Part shown: piece by piece, positions 1 to 8,536 of the stretch | Position numbering within the stretch: position 1 is the stretch's first letter | Layout of the letters: the number at the start of each line of letters is the position of its first letter | DNA from: Sporisorium sorghi | Taxonomy: Eukaryota > Basidiomycota > Ustilaginomycetes > Ustilaginales > Ustilaginaceae | Direction of reading: 5' to 3' | DNA length: 22,630 nucleotides | Assembly: GCA_023212695.1 (NCBI GenBank) | Contig: JALCCG010000328.1 | Location: forward strand, 1 to 22,630 | Made by a program: the position numbers and the translations under genes | Notes under the pieces: generated by a model | What the model was told of the DNA's origin: nothing | The model's database searches: none | The model's input: the letters and a program-made list of their open reading frames with translations, nothing else

Positions 1-48
<48 letters not shown>
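1..48. repeat. T homopolymer at the left window edge
   Basis: There are 48 consecutive T at the start of the window, and the true length is unknown because the run touches the edge. A pyrimidine-rich stretch ending in TTCAG follows at about 49-66. That stretch resembles a 3' splice site and could end an intron in the 5' UTR of the next gene, but the donor would lie outside the window. Confidence 0.95.
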
Positions 49-213
49 CCTCTCTCTTTCTTTTCAGGGTCTCTCGTTCAGGAAGATAGCAGAAACACGC
101 CGAAACGCTTTGAGACTTTCTCAGCTGCACTCTGCTGCACCATTCTTCTCGTCTCTCCGCCACCTCGATCCTGGCTCACGGAACTGCAGCAAAGCCCTCT
201 CCGGCCCAACGCG

Positions 214-246
214 ATGGGCTGCAGAGACAACATCATCTCATCATGA
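214..246 (+). promoter_or_regulatory. 10-codon upstream ORF overlapping the next start codon (ATGA)
   Basis: An ATG at 214 opens a 10-codon reading frame whose TGA stop (244-246) overlaps the ATG of the downstream gene (243-245) as ATGA. If the transcript starts upstream of 214, ribosomes ending here would sit exactly on the main start codon. That arrangement is compatible with termination-reinitiation or with repression of the main frame. The sequence shows the overlap, but any effect on translation is inference. Confidence 0.45.
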
Positions 247-3200
247 CCGATGCAGCGTCCAGCTCAGCTACCTCGTATCGACAGAGCTTGAACCACACGC
301 TCCAGGCCTCGCGCATCCTCACAGGCGCCCTCGATGACGAGCTAGGCATTCAGAAAGGCTCCAATACCACCAAGCTTGGAGCTCAGCATCAGCTCGAGAA
401 TCAGACCGCCCTCAACGCCACGCTCTCCGAACGCCTTCGCCATGCTATTGCTGCCAACAACGAGCTCTCGTCTTTCCCGCTGCACTCAGATCCTCAAGTT
501 GCAACAGGTGACCTGGCGCTGCACCTTCTCTCCCTCATTCATACCTACTTGATCCAGAAGAAGCATGATGTCGAATCGAGGGTCACTGTGCAAGAGGGGC
601 GGATGCCGGCGTTGAAACGGAAAGGCGTGCAGCCTAAGGAAGATGTTGGACTCGGAGTCAAGGATGTCAAGCTCGTCACCACACTGCAGTCTCTGGCATC
701 CAAATGGGCACTTTCCACCCGCATCACGGCCTACGACGAATCGCTCTTCTCTCTGGCTCCAAAAGGCTTTTCAAAGGCGAACAAGGGCAACGATTCCGAG
801 AAACTGACTTCCAAGAATCGCTTCCAAGGGATCGACGAAGACGCCGAAGTGCAACAGCGAGCCAAAGCTAGAACAGCTTTCAATACTGCGCGAACAGATC
901 TTTTCAGCGTAGTCGAGAGATGGATGTCCATCTTGATGTCGCATGCCTCGACGTCGGCAACGGCAGTGCCGCTCCATGCCACCACAGATGTCGTCACCGT
1001 CATGTTGCGCGTTGGCATTGTCGACTATCTCTCGTCGCTTCTTCGTCTCGGCTTCGGTCCCAGCGTCATGCACGGAACAACATCGACGCCGACCAAAGAT
1101 GCAATCCAGAAGCAGACAGCAGCAGCAACGACCGAGCTGCTCCGATTCTTGTCGACACACTCTGCCATGTCGGTGCTCTCCTCGGTCATTGCGCACTCGG
1201 ATGCCAAGCTTGGAGCGCCTTCCTTTGTCAAAGCCGTCTCCTCTCGTTTGCTCAGCGCTCAGCTGCTCCGGCCGGACGGCGTTCGCTCCTTGTTCATCAT
1301 TACGTTTGGCGGCTCCGATCTAGCCGAGGCGGCTGAGCTCCAAGGGCAAAGCGATGCAGCAGGCGCCGGCACAGGCACCACCCCACCCGGCGCCAACTCG
1401 CTCAAGCGATTCGAGCGGTGCGCAAGACTGCTCTTGACACCACCGCAGGGAATGCCGATCGACGTATACATGCCCATAATCCTGCCTAATCTGCTCGACA
1501 TCCTCTCGCCCAACCTCGGTGCCTCTTCGACCGTCACTCCGCCACCCCAAGAGCAGATGCGAGCGGCTGGCTTTGTCTTGACGCGAATCTCGGAACGACA
1601 TCCCCAACTCTTCTCACAGGCCATGCACAACCGCGTCTACTCCAAGTTCTGCCCCTCGACCAAAGCTGCTGCCGCTCCTGTGGATCCAGGCTCAGAGTCA
1701 GACTCGACCGTCGTGACATCGGCAGAGGAATCGGACTACGCCGTATCGACGCTATCAAGCTTCTTGCTCTTTTCAGAGCCGTCGCCAACTTTCTTCACGA
1801 TCCTCTTCGAACCCATCCTACCGCAGCTTTTGACGCTGTACAACTATCTTCACGCACCGAAGCGTGATGCTGGTAAGGGCAAGGTCAGATCGCTCGAGTC
1901 AGCTGGACACGGTGACAGGCTCAAAGCCGAAGTGTCCAACTTTCTCAAGACTTGGGTCCGTCTCGTCGATGCCAAGCACGGTGCTGCAGCCTTGATCCAG
2001 TCGATTCAGGCAGCTGAAAGGGGCATCGGATCCACGCAAAGCGGCTCCGAGAGCGAACAGCAAGGCTTCTTCTGGAGTCAAGAGCCAGAAGGCATCGCAA
2101 TTCGATACGGCATCTCCCATGCTCAAGACGAGCAGGACATCTCGACGCTGCTCAAAGACCTCAGCCTGGCAGCGCTTGCCAAGCAGATCAGTGCGGGCAA
2201 CAGCGACGAGCTCGATCTGACCAAGATCGCTCCAGACCTTTCCGCCAAGTTGGGACTCCAGCCGGATCCGCGTCTGCTAGCGAATCTGTTGAAGACTGCC
2301 GACCGCAAAGACCTGGCTCGTTCCTTGCTGCCTTCTGTGTTGGACATCTATATGGCGCACAAGTCGGCCTCGAGGGCTCGCTTGGTGCGAGGTGGAGACG
2401 TTCCATCGAGCCTAGAAACTCGCTCGGTGCTGTACTTGCAGTTGATCCTGCAGCTTTTCGATGCGTTCGGGTCTGAATTGCTGCAGGGTGATGTCGCGGC
2501 TACGTTGGCTTTCATCGACTTTTCCCTTTCTTCACCGAGCCAACGCAGCAAAGGCACGCCATCGCAGCAAGTGGAACCCTCAGAAACGTCGAAAGGACAG
2601 TCCGACGCCGAGATGCCTTTCATCTCGGCCAAGTCGCCCGCCTCAAGATCTTCTGTTCCTTCGCTGTTCAACGTTGCTGCAGAACACAATGAACCACTAG
2701 CATCGAAGGACAAGACAGGAGAGACGGAAGGCGGTGCAGTGGCTGAGGAGGACGAGGAAGACGACGAGGAGCTCGTCTCCACCGCTCTCAGCCTGCTACT
2801 CTCGCTGCTCGAATCCGACACTGCGCTTTCCAGCGAGACGCAACCCATGCTCGTCGTCATTGTCGACAAGATCGAGTCCTTGCTCGACAGCCCTTCCGGC
2901 GAGATCCGCAGTCTGGCCAAAGAGGCCAAGCTGGTGCTCATGGCACGCCGCAGCTCGATTCGCGGAGTTGCGCCCGCTTCCAGCGCAGACTCGAAACCCA
3001 CGAGCGAAACTTCTGCCAAAGCTCTAGCGTATGCGCAAGCGCAAGAAACGTACCAGGAAGCGCTCAAGCTGCTGCAGGATCCGATCCTGCCCGTGCGCGC
3101 CCACGGCCTTGTGCTTCTCCGCCGCCTCGTATCCGACGACGCCAAATCGGGCGGGCAGCACGTCGAGCGCGTCGATCCAGCGCTCATCCCGGCCATCCTC

Positions 3201-4235
3201 GACATCTTCCTCCACGCGGTGCAGGACGAAGAGTCGTACCTCTACCTCAACGCCGTGCAGGGCTTGGCTGCGCTCGCCTCCAGCGGCGGCGGGCAGACGA
3301 TCGCGCGGCTCGTCGGCATCTACATTGGGCGGGACGACACGCTGGCCTCGCAGCGATTGACGAGCCGCGAGGTGGAGAAGCGCCTGCGCGTGGGCGAGGC
3401 GCTGCTGCAGGTGATCCAGCGGTGCGGCGACGCGATGGCCGCGCACGTCGATACGGTCGTGCCGCCGCTGCTGGCGAGGTTGAGGGATCGATCGCTGGCG
3501 AACGTGCTGCGCTCGTCGTTCGTGTCGATCTTGGGAACCGTGGTGGAGGCGGCGCCGGTGGCGATGGCGAGCAAAGGGTATGCGGGGCAGCTGGCGCAGG
3601 TGTGTATTGATATTGTGGTGATCGAGATGGTGCAGCGGCCGGATGCGCCTCGGAAGGGGCCGGTGAAGCTCAATGTGCAGGGCAAGCGTGTCGATGCGAG
3701 CGAAGACGATGAGGAAAAGGAGAAGGCAAGTGCGCAAGAGCAGCGCAGGTTGGATAGCGCCACCAACAGCGACTCCAAGATTGCGCACCTGCGTCGTGCG
3801 GCCATGCTGCTCCTCACGCTGCTGGTGCGCGGCACACGCTTCCAGCTCGAAGAGCGAGAAGAAGGAGCAAGCGGTGGAAAGCTGGTGGAAAAGCTCTCGG
3901 CGCTGCGTCTTCCAGGAGGCGGGATCCTGCCGTCCGTCTCCTCTGCGCCGGGCGAGGCCGTTGTCGCGGCAACGACGCAGCAGCTAAGTCAAAGGGACCT
4001 GCTCTTCCCACCGCACCTGCTCGACCGTCTCAAACAGGTGGCAGCGTACGTCGAAGCAGGCGATACCGACGCCATCGTACGTACGCACGCGCACGGCTGT
4101 ATCGAGCACGTTGATGCGCTCTCGCTCGACCTCGTCCAGTCCGGCCTCTCTCTGTCTCGCCAACTCCATCAACCACTCCTTCAATTCCCTCTTGCATGCG
4201 CGTGTGTGTTGGATTGCGATTGTCGATTCCCTTGA
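243..4235 (+). CDS. RTP1/TANGO6-like HEAT-repeat protein
   Basis: This is an uninterrupted 1330-residue protein. Its C-terminal third matches what I recognise of the Rtp1/TANGO6 family. Residues about 936-1130 hold a HEAT-like block with DPALIPAILDIFLHAVQDEE and a SYLYLNAVQGLAAL stretch (C1 region). Residues about 1180-1290 hold a second block with HLRRAAMLLLTLLVRG and DTDAIVRTHAHGCIEHVDAL (C2 region). Yeast Rtp1 is a cytosolic factor for assembly and nuclear import of RNA polymerase II. Animal TANGO6 was named for a Golgi phenotype. The rest is helical and Leu-rich, with an acidic run (EEDEEDDEE) near residue 835. The ATG at 243 is the first in this frame and is overlapped by a short upstream ORF. 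The last ~30 residues are Cys-rich and not family-like. The gene converges on the Nudix gene, with 43 bp between stops. The family call is fairly sure; the exact role is inferred. Confidence 0.8.
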   Translation: MTDAASSSATSYRQSLNHTLQASRILTGALDDELGIQKGSNTTKLGAQHQLENQTALNATLSERLRHAIAANNELSSFPLHSDPQVATGDLALHLLSLIHTYLIQKKHDVESRVTVQEGRMPALKRKGVQPKEDVGLGVKDVKLVTTLQSLASKWALSTRITAYDESLFSLAPKGFSKANKGNDSEKLTSKNRFQGIDEDAEVQQRAKARTAFNTARTDLFSVVERWMSILMSHASTSATAVPLHATTDVVTVMLRVGIVDYLSSLLRLGFGPSVMHGTTSTPTKDAIQKQTAAATTELLRFLSTHSAMSVLSSVIAHSDAKLGAPSFVKAVSSRLLSAQLLRPDGVRSLFIITFGGSDLAEAAELQGQSDAAGAGTGTTPPGANSLKRFERCARLLLTPPQGMPIDVYMPIILPNLLDILSPNLGASSTVTPPPQEQMRAAGFVLTRISERHPQLFSQAMHNRVYSKFCPSTKAAAAPVDPGSESDSTVVTSAEESDYAVSTLSSFLLFSEPSPTFFTILFEPILPQLLTLYNYLHAPKRDAGKGKVRSLESAGHGDRLKAEVSNFLKTWVRLVDAKHGAAALIQSIQAAERGIGSTQSGSESEQQGFFWSQEPEGIAIRYGISHAQDEQDISTLLKDLSLAALAKQISAGNSDELDLTKIAPDLSAKLGLQPDPRLLANLLKTADRKDLARSLLPSVLDIYMAHKSASRARLVRGGDVPSSLETRSVLYLQLILQLFDAFGSELLQGDVAATLAFIDFSLSSPSQRSKGTPSQQVEPSETSKGQSDAEMPFISAKSPASRSSVPSLFNVAAEHNEPLASKDKTGETEGGAVAEEDEEDDEELVSTALSLLLSLLESDTALSSETQPMLVVIVDKIESLLDSPSGEIRSLAKEAKLVLMARRSSIRGVAPASSADSKPTSETSAKALAYAQAQETYQEALKLLQDPILPVRAHGLVLLRRLVSDDAKSGGQHVERVDPALIPAILDIFLHAVQDEESYLYLNAVQGLAALASSGGGQTIARLVGIYIGRDDTLASQRLTSREVEKRLRVGEALLQVIQRCGDAMAAHVDTVVPPLLARLRDRSLANVLRSSFVSILGTVVEAAPVAMASKGYAGQLAQVCIDIVVIEMVQRPDAPRKGPVKLNVQGKRVDASEDDEEKEKASAQEQRRLDSATNSDSKIAHLRRAAMLLLTLLVRGTRFQLEEREEGASGGKLVEKLSALRLPGGGILPSVSSAPGEAVVAATTQQLSQRDLLFPPHLLDRLKQVAAYVEAGDTDAIVRTHAHGCIEHVDALSLDLVQSGLSLSRQLHQPLLQFPLACACVLDCDCRFP

Positions 4236-4278
4236 CCAACATGTGACATCTCTAAAAATACAGACCTTCGATGATCTC

Positions 4279-5391
4279 TCACAACTTGGGCTTTGGCAAG
4301 CCCGGCGTCTCGTGCTGCTCGCCCCCCTCCCGAATCGGCGGGGCAACCGTAAAGTCCGCCCTGTCATCCTGCGGCTGCTGCAGCTCGTCGTCGGTGCTCT
4401 CGTAGCTCTTCGTAAAGCTGAACTTATCCGGCGGCCTCAGGAACTGCATCCTCGGCTTGACCCTGAACTTCTTGACCGCCAGCGGGCTATTGAACGCGAG
4501 CCTGATCAGCTCGGCCTGGCTGGGCTGCTTGGGGGCTCGGAGCGAGAACTGCGGCCGCTCACCGTACGCGATCTCTGCGGCCTGAATTAAAATATCCGAC
4601 GTGAGCCCTCTGATGGGGTTGCGTTCGTCCCAGAATGTGTGTCTGCGGATGCGGTGTCCATCGAGCCAGAGGATGTCGCGGCAGGTGTGCCAGTCGGAGA
4701 TGGGCGAGACCTCGTTTGCGGGCATGTGGTGCAGCGCCTCTGGGTCCGGGGTCGGGGGCAACCGGAGCGAGCGTCTTAAGCTCCTCGGTGGATTGTGGTA
4801 CAGAAACGACACGAGCGGCAAGGAAAAAAGGCTGTCGACCTCGCGCGGGTTGAGGTGGGGCTGTATGCTATGATCCGTGACGAGCACCACGAACGGCGTG
4901 ACGACCAGCTCGTTGGCCGAGAGGAACGGCGGCAGCTCGCACAGCTTCACCGCCCTCGTCGAGTCGATCGGCAGGCCGGTCTCTTCAAACGCCTCCCTGC
5001 GCGCGGTATATTCCAAATCTCGATCTGTCGGCTCGAACCGCCCACCCGGAATCGCAGTGTCCCCACCGTGCGACCGCAACCGCGCCGACCGCTTCGACAG
5101 GATCACGTACAGCTCGCCATTCCGCCCGCCGAACAAGCACAGAAGCACCGCAGCACGCCGGTACGCAGGCACGGACGCAGGACACGGCTCAGACCCAGCA
5201 CGCGGCTTGAACGCGCTCAGATTCTGCAGAGCGTGGATCGAGTGCGACGTCAGCCCGGACAGCGCTTCCGGTGCCACGTTGAGCGACGACGCTGCGGCTG
5301 CGATCGACGTAGAGGGCCGAGACGAACTCGATGCTGCCGCGGACCTGTCCGGGCCAAAGACAATGTTGTAGAGCGTGTCTTTGATCGTCAT
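4279..5391 (-). CDS. Nudix hydrolase, CoA diphosphatase (Pcd1/NUDT7) type
   Basis: The predicted protein is 370 residues. Enzymes of this group cleave CoA or its derivatives to 3',5'-ADP and 4'-phosphopantetheine and help set the CoA pool, often in peroxisomes. The group signature lies at residues 97-117 (VILSKRSARLRSHGG, then DTAIPGG), followed directly by the Nudix box (GGRFEPTDRD ... RREAFEETGL, 116-140) with its metal-binding Glu residues. A conserved C-terminal stretch around 244-280 includes GLTSDILIQAAEIAYG. The ATG at 5391 (MTIKDTLYN) was chosen because the open frame upstream of it is low-complexity, Lys-rich sequence encoded by an A/T tract. The protein ends in PKL, a possible weak peroxisomal PTS1. 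It diverges from VPS37 across about 400 bp. The Nudix class is certain, and CoA as substrate is likely from the motif. Confidence 0.87.
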   Translation of the reverse strand: MTIKDTLYNIVFGPDRSAAASSSSRPSTSIAAAASSLNVAPEALSGLTSHSIHALQNLSAFKPRAGSEPCPASVPAYRRAAVLLCLFGGRNGELYVILSKRSARLRSHGGDTAIPGGRFEPTDRDLEYTARREAFEETGLPIDSTRAVKLCELPPFLSANELVVTPFVVLVTDHSIQPHLNPREVDSLFSLPLVSFLYHNPPRSLRRSLRLPPTPDPEALHHMPANEVSPISDWHTCRDILWLDGHRIRRHTFWDERNPIRGLTSDILIQAAEIAYGERPQFSLRAPKQPSQAELIRLAFNSPLAVKKFRVKPRMQFLRPPDKFSFTKSYESTDDELQQPQDDRADFTVAPPIREGGEQHETPGLPKPKL

Positions 5392-5563
5392 CGTCGACAA
5401 GCCCGGCTGTGGGCTGCAAAGTGTTGGACTCCTTGAGTGTTGTTCCCCGCCTGGACCGGGTCGATGGATTTTTCGTAGGAATCCGGAGGAGAGAGAGAGG
5501 AAGGGTCGAAAGAGATGTCTTGAAATGACCGACTTTGGCTGGATTGCGCTGTTCTGCTGCCAC

Positions 5564-5601
5564 TTTTTCTTTTTTTTTTCTTTTTTCTTTTTTTTTTTTT
5601 T
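5564..5601. repeat. T-rich tract in a divergent promoter
   Basis: This tract of 38 bases is T except for three C. It lies between the divergent Nudix (-) and VPS37 (+) genes. Poly(dA:dT) tracts in fungal promoters usually exclude nucleosomes, so it may open the shared promoter; that role is inferred. It also accounts for the spurious Lys-rich extension upstream of the Nudix start. Confidence 0.85.
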
Positions 5602-5681
5602 GGTTTGCCGAGTGCAGCTTCGACCTAACATCTTGGGAAATTTTTCTCCACAACGCACGGACGGAGAACGTCGTCGCACAG

Positions 5682-5701
5682 ACACACACACACACACACA
5701 C
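5682..5701. repeat. (AC)10 microsatellite
   Basis: Ten perfect AC dinucleotides lie about 94 bp upstream of the VPS37 start codon, within its promoter or 5' UTR. The tract is likely to vary in length between strains. With the T-rich tract at 5564-5601 it is the only notable structure in the 403-bp gap 5392-5794. Confidence 0.9.
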
Positions 5702-5794
5702 CCCTGTCACGAACATCTTGCTTTTGATACTTGTCACTCGTCGTCCATCCATCCTCCATCCTAGCTGCTTCGATTCCTGCTCCGACTAGCAACC

Positions 5795-6460
5795 ATGACA
5801 GAATCACCAGCATCGTCCTCGTTGCAAACCCGGCTGACCACCACCTTCCCACAGACCGCGTCCCTCTCCAGGCAAGACCTCGAAGCGCTCGCCTACGACG
5901 ACTACCCCGCGTCCCAACCACAACCTCCATCAGCAGCCGCGGCATCGTCAGCGCAGCATCGCGAAGATGGTGTCACTCCCAACCAGGCGTTTTTCGAAGC
6001 CTTCCTGCACTCGCTGCCGCAGACGCAAGCCCTCTACCGCACGCACGCCGAGCTTTTACGGGCAAACGAAGCCAAAGCGCAGCGCAACCTCGAGCGCCAA
6101 GCGCCGCTCGAAGCGCTCCGTGCCGAGACACAACGACTCTTCGACCGCGCCAAATCGCTCGAAGCCGAATGGGCGACGCGCGAGCAGCAGCTCACCGAGG
6201 CGGCGAAGCGCTTCCACCCTTCCGCGCTGCACTTCAGCCTGACGCAGTCGGCGAGCGCGCTCAACGACCGCTCCGAGCAGCTGGCCAATGCGTTTGTCGA
6301 GGGTCTGCCCTACCCGAAGGACGACAGCGGTACGGCCGAGGAAGGCGTGGTGGACGAGACGAGCTTCGTGCGCAGGTACAAGCAGCAACGGTTGCTGTAT
6401 CATAAGCGCAGGCTGGTCGCCGAGCGGTGGGCGCGCAACCAGGTGCATTGGTCCGATTAG
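5795..6460 (+). CDS. VPS37: ESCRT-I subunit VPS37 (Mod(r) domain)
   Basis: The 221-residue protein fits the VPS37/Mod(r) family. VPS37 bundles with VPS23/TSG101 and VPS28 in ESCRT-I and helps sort ubiquitinated cargo into multivesicular endosomes. Residues 1-60 are Ser/Ala/Pro-rich and probably disordered. From about 62 to 140 the protein is helical and Glu/Arg-rich, consistent with a coiled coil. Residues 145-170 (LHFSLTQSASALNDRSEQLA, then NAFVEG) and 189-212 (SFVRRYKQQRLLYHKRRLVA, then ERW) follow the family pattern of a Ser/Glu helix, an FxEG turn and a final Phe/Arg/Tyr/His-rich helix. The ATG at 5795 is the first in frame, and I see no other ATG close upstream. No intron is needed. The identification rests on pattern recognition, since this family is poorly conserved. 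Confidence 0.8.
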   Translation: MTESPASSSLQTRLTTTFPQTASLSRQDLEALAYDDYPASQPQPPSAAAASSAQHREDGVTPNQAFFEAFLHSLPQTQALYRTHAELLRANEAKAQRNLERQAPLEALRAETQRLFDRAKSLEAEWATREQQLTEAAKRFHPSALHFSLTQSASALNDRSEQLANAFVEGLPYPKDDSGTAEEGVVDETSFVRRYKQQRLLYHKRRLVAERWARNQVHWSD

Positions 6461-6836
6461 TCCCGCCCGCCCCTCCACGGTGAAAAGCGCGGCGATACGG
6501 TATCACGTCATAGGCCAAGTAGGCTCAGGAGCGCTGATTGGCATCCGTCGGATCTTTCAGGAGCGAGGCTTCATTTCGGAGTGTTTTACGCTCGCACCGA
6601 CACCTTGCGCGTGCGCTTTTCGGAGCTGCGTTGAGGTGGGCTGTGCTTAGCCGGACCGATAACTCCTACGTGGGTTGGAGGTGCGTATCAGATTAGCTCC
6701 CACGATTGCGTGGCACACAGGCGAGAGAGGTGCGCGCGCTTACTAGAAGAAAGGAGAAATTCCTTCCGACAAGGTTCTCCTTTCATCATTGTTCCAGCTC
6801 CAGAAGGGACCTTGCCAGTCAAAGACGGATCTGGGC

Positions 6837-6842
6837 TATAAA
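6837..6842 (+). promoter_or_regulatory. TATA box candidate
   Basis: A perfect TATAAA lies 158 bp upstream of the start codon at 7000. It fits initiation around 6870-6900 and a 5' UTR of about 100 nt without upstream ATGs. The rest of the 539-bp gap 6461-6999 shows nothing else I can identify. Confidence 0.5.
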
Positions 6843-6999
6843 GACGAGCGAGCGGTGCGTCGCTGCAGGGGGGTTATCGGGAACATAGTCTACCAGCTGT
6901 CTCGCACGCGGTTTCCCCCTTCTTTCGACCTCGATCGACTATCCAGAGCGGCGTAACCTCAGGAACCTCAGATCAAGACCACCTCCATATCGACGAACG

Positions 7000-8439
7000 A
7001 TGAAGAGCACGCTAGTCTGGCTGCTGGCGCTGGCGCTGCTCAGCCTGTGCGCTCGTACGGCGCCTCTTGCACCGAACTCGTCGCGCCACACGATCCCATC
7101 CTCTCGCGCCTCACCCCGCTCATCCCTGACCAAGCGCGGCGGCGCGACCGGCGCACTCGAACAAGCCGCCGAAACCGCCTCCGACGCCATCACCGCCAAG
7201 CGCAACAAAGACTGGAAGCGCCCCATCGTCATCACGATCTCGGCTATAGGCCTCGTCATGACCGTCGGCTGGAACTACATCAGCGCCCAGTCGTTTTTCT
7301 CGAACAGAGCCAAGTATTATAGGGAGAAGAAGAGGCTGGAGGCGGAGAAGAACAAACCGCCCCCGCAGGTCGGGGATATGATGTGCACGGTCGAGACGTA
7401 TTATACCCAGGATCAGGTGGAAGGGAGGAAGCCGAGTCAGGTCAAGGCGCCGTGCTATGTGATGGGGCAGCAGCAGGGCGGTGGTGTTGGGCAGCAGCAG
7501 AATACGGCGCAGCAGCAAAATACGGCGCAGCAGCAGAATACGGCGCAGCAGCAAGAAGAGGCTGTGCCGCAGCAACCAGGAGACGTCGCGTCGCAGATAC
7601 CTGGAGGAGCAGCGCCAGAACAGCCACGACCGGTTGTATCGCCAAACTATGGTGCGTCGAGTGCACCTCTGACAGCCATGTTGAACCGCGGTGGTGGCAG
7701 CGGTGGCGGAGAGGGACAAGCCTCAGAGGTCCAACCAGAAACGCAACCGGTAGTATATCCAGCTCAAGAAATCAGTCCCAACGTCGACCCTGCTTCTCGC
7801 GACGACAGCTCAAGTGTCGAACCAGACCCCTCTTCGTCCATCGCACCGCCCGCTTCTACGTCCGCTTTTGTTCCATACAGCAACGCCCGCGCCGACGGAC
7901 CACTGCACAAGCGCAGCCTCACCCCCGCCGTCGGCTCCGAAGCCGCACACACAATCGAAGACGCAACGCACGAGATCGAGGAACTAGCAGCACCCTCTTT
8001 GCCATCGTCGCCGCCCTCCTCCTCCATCCGCGCCCACGAACGCGCCCCTTTGCTGCCGATGCGCATCGAAGGCGGCACGCGCATCTCGTCCTCCTCCACC
8101 CCGCCCGGTGTCGCCCAAGCACGCCCACGACCAGGGTACGCCGTCGCGCGCCCTTCGCGCCCCCTCGACACCTCGAGAGTCAGCAATGTGCACGATCCCA
8201 CTGCACATCAACGTGCGAAGGAGGAGGACGACGACGACGAGGACGACGAGAAAAAAAGCAAGGCAACCTCGCCCAGAACCCCGGCGTCGCTGTGGAAAAA
8301 GATCAAGAGCGGCAAAAAGATCCCCACGGAAGACATCACGTTCGGGCTCACGGTGCTCAATACCATCGGCAACATCCCCAGTCTGATCCTGACCACGATC
8401 AATGCGTACTACTACCGCGGCAATCCCAAGGTGGACTGA
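7000..8439 (+). CDS. Unassigned protein with signal peptide, membrane segments and Gln-rich repeats
   Basis: I do not recognise this 479-residue protein. Residues 1-19 form a typical signal peptide (MKSTLVWLLALALLSLCART). A dibasic Lys-Arg at 45-46 (LTKRGG) could be a Kex2 site. A hydrophobic segment at about 75-97 is a probable transmembrane helix, followed by a basic stretch (YYREKKRLEAEKNK). Residues 157-185 are a Gln-rich repeat with three QQQNTA units. A long Ser/Pro/Thr-rich middle contains a second Lys-Arg (LHKRS), and an acidic cluster (EEDDDDEDDEKK) follows. The C-terminus has a second hydrophobic segment (about 452-474) just before a short polar tail. The layout suggests a secretory-pathway or cell-surface membrane protein, possibly proteolytically processed. 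A TATA box lies upstream, and the gene converges with the dehydrogenase gene 97 bp downstream. Confidence 0.8.
   Translation: MKSTLVWLLALALLSLCARTAPLAPNSSRHTIPSSRASPRSSLTKRGGATGALEQAAETASDAITAKRNKDWKRPIVITISAIGLVMTVGWNYISAQSFFSNRAKYYREKKRLEAEKNKPPPQVGDMMCTVETYYTQDQVEGRKPSQVKAPCYVMGQQQGGGVGQQQNTAQQQNTAQQQNTAQQQEEAVPQQPGDVASQIPGGAAPEQPRPVVSPNYGASSAPLTAMLNRGGGSGGGEGQASEVQPETQPVVYPAQEISPNVDPASRDDSSSVEPDPSSSIAPPASTSAFVPYSNARADGPLHKRSLTPAVGSEAAHTIEDATHEIEELAAPSLPSSPPSSSIRAHERAPLLPMRIEGGTRISSSSTPPGVAQARPRPGYAVARPSRPLDTSRVSNVHDPTAHQRAKEEDDDDEDDEKKSKATSPRTPASLWKKIKSGKKIPTEDITFGLTVLNTIGNIPSLILTTINAYYYRGNPKVD
7492..7554. repeat. 18-bp coding tandem repeat (QQQNTA units)
   Basis: Three near-identical 18-bp units (7492-7509, 7510-7527, 7528-7545) plus a half unit encode QQQNTA three times. 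They differ only by a synonymous G/A change in the third Gln codon, so the array expanded recently or is kept uniform by recombination. Copy-number changes would stay in frame. Confidence 0.9.
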
Positions 8440-8536
8440 CTCAATTGTACACACATGGCACGATCAGAGAATGTCATTGCGCGATGCCCTACAGCATGAG
8501 CATGTGTGTCCGAGCGAGTCTGGAGCAGGGCCGTGC

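Noticed and set aside
110..337. 75-codon frame at the left end
   Set aside because: Its first codon is TTG, not ATG, and it runs out of frame through the RTP1-like start.
2348..3205. 285-codon minus-strand frame inside the RTP1-like gene
   Set aside because: It is Ser-rich shadow sequence from GC-rich codon bias opposite a coherent conserved protein.
5392..5697. 102-residue extension of the Nudix protein
   Set aside because: It is mostly Lys-rich translation of the poly-T/A tract and a dinucleotide repeat. The family-like sequence begins at the ATG at 5391.
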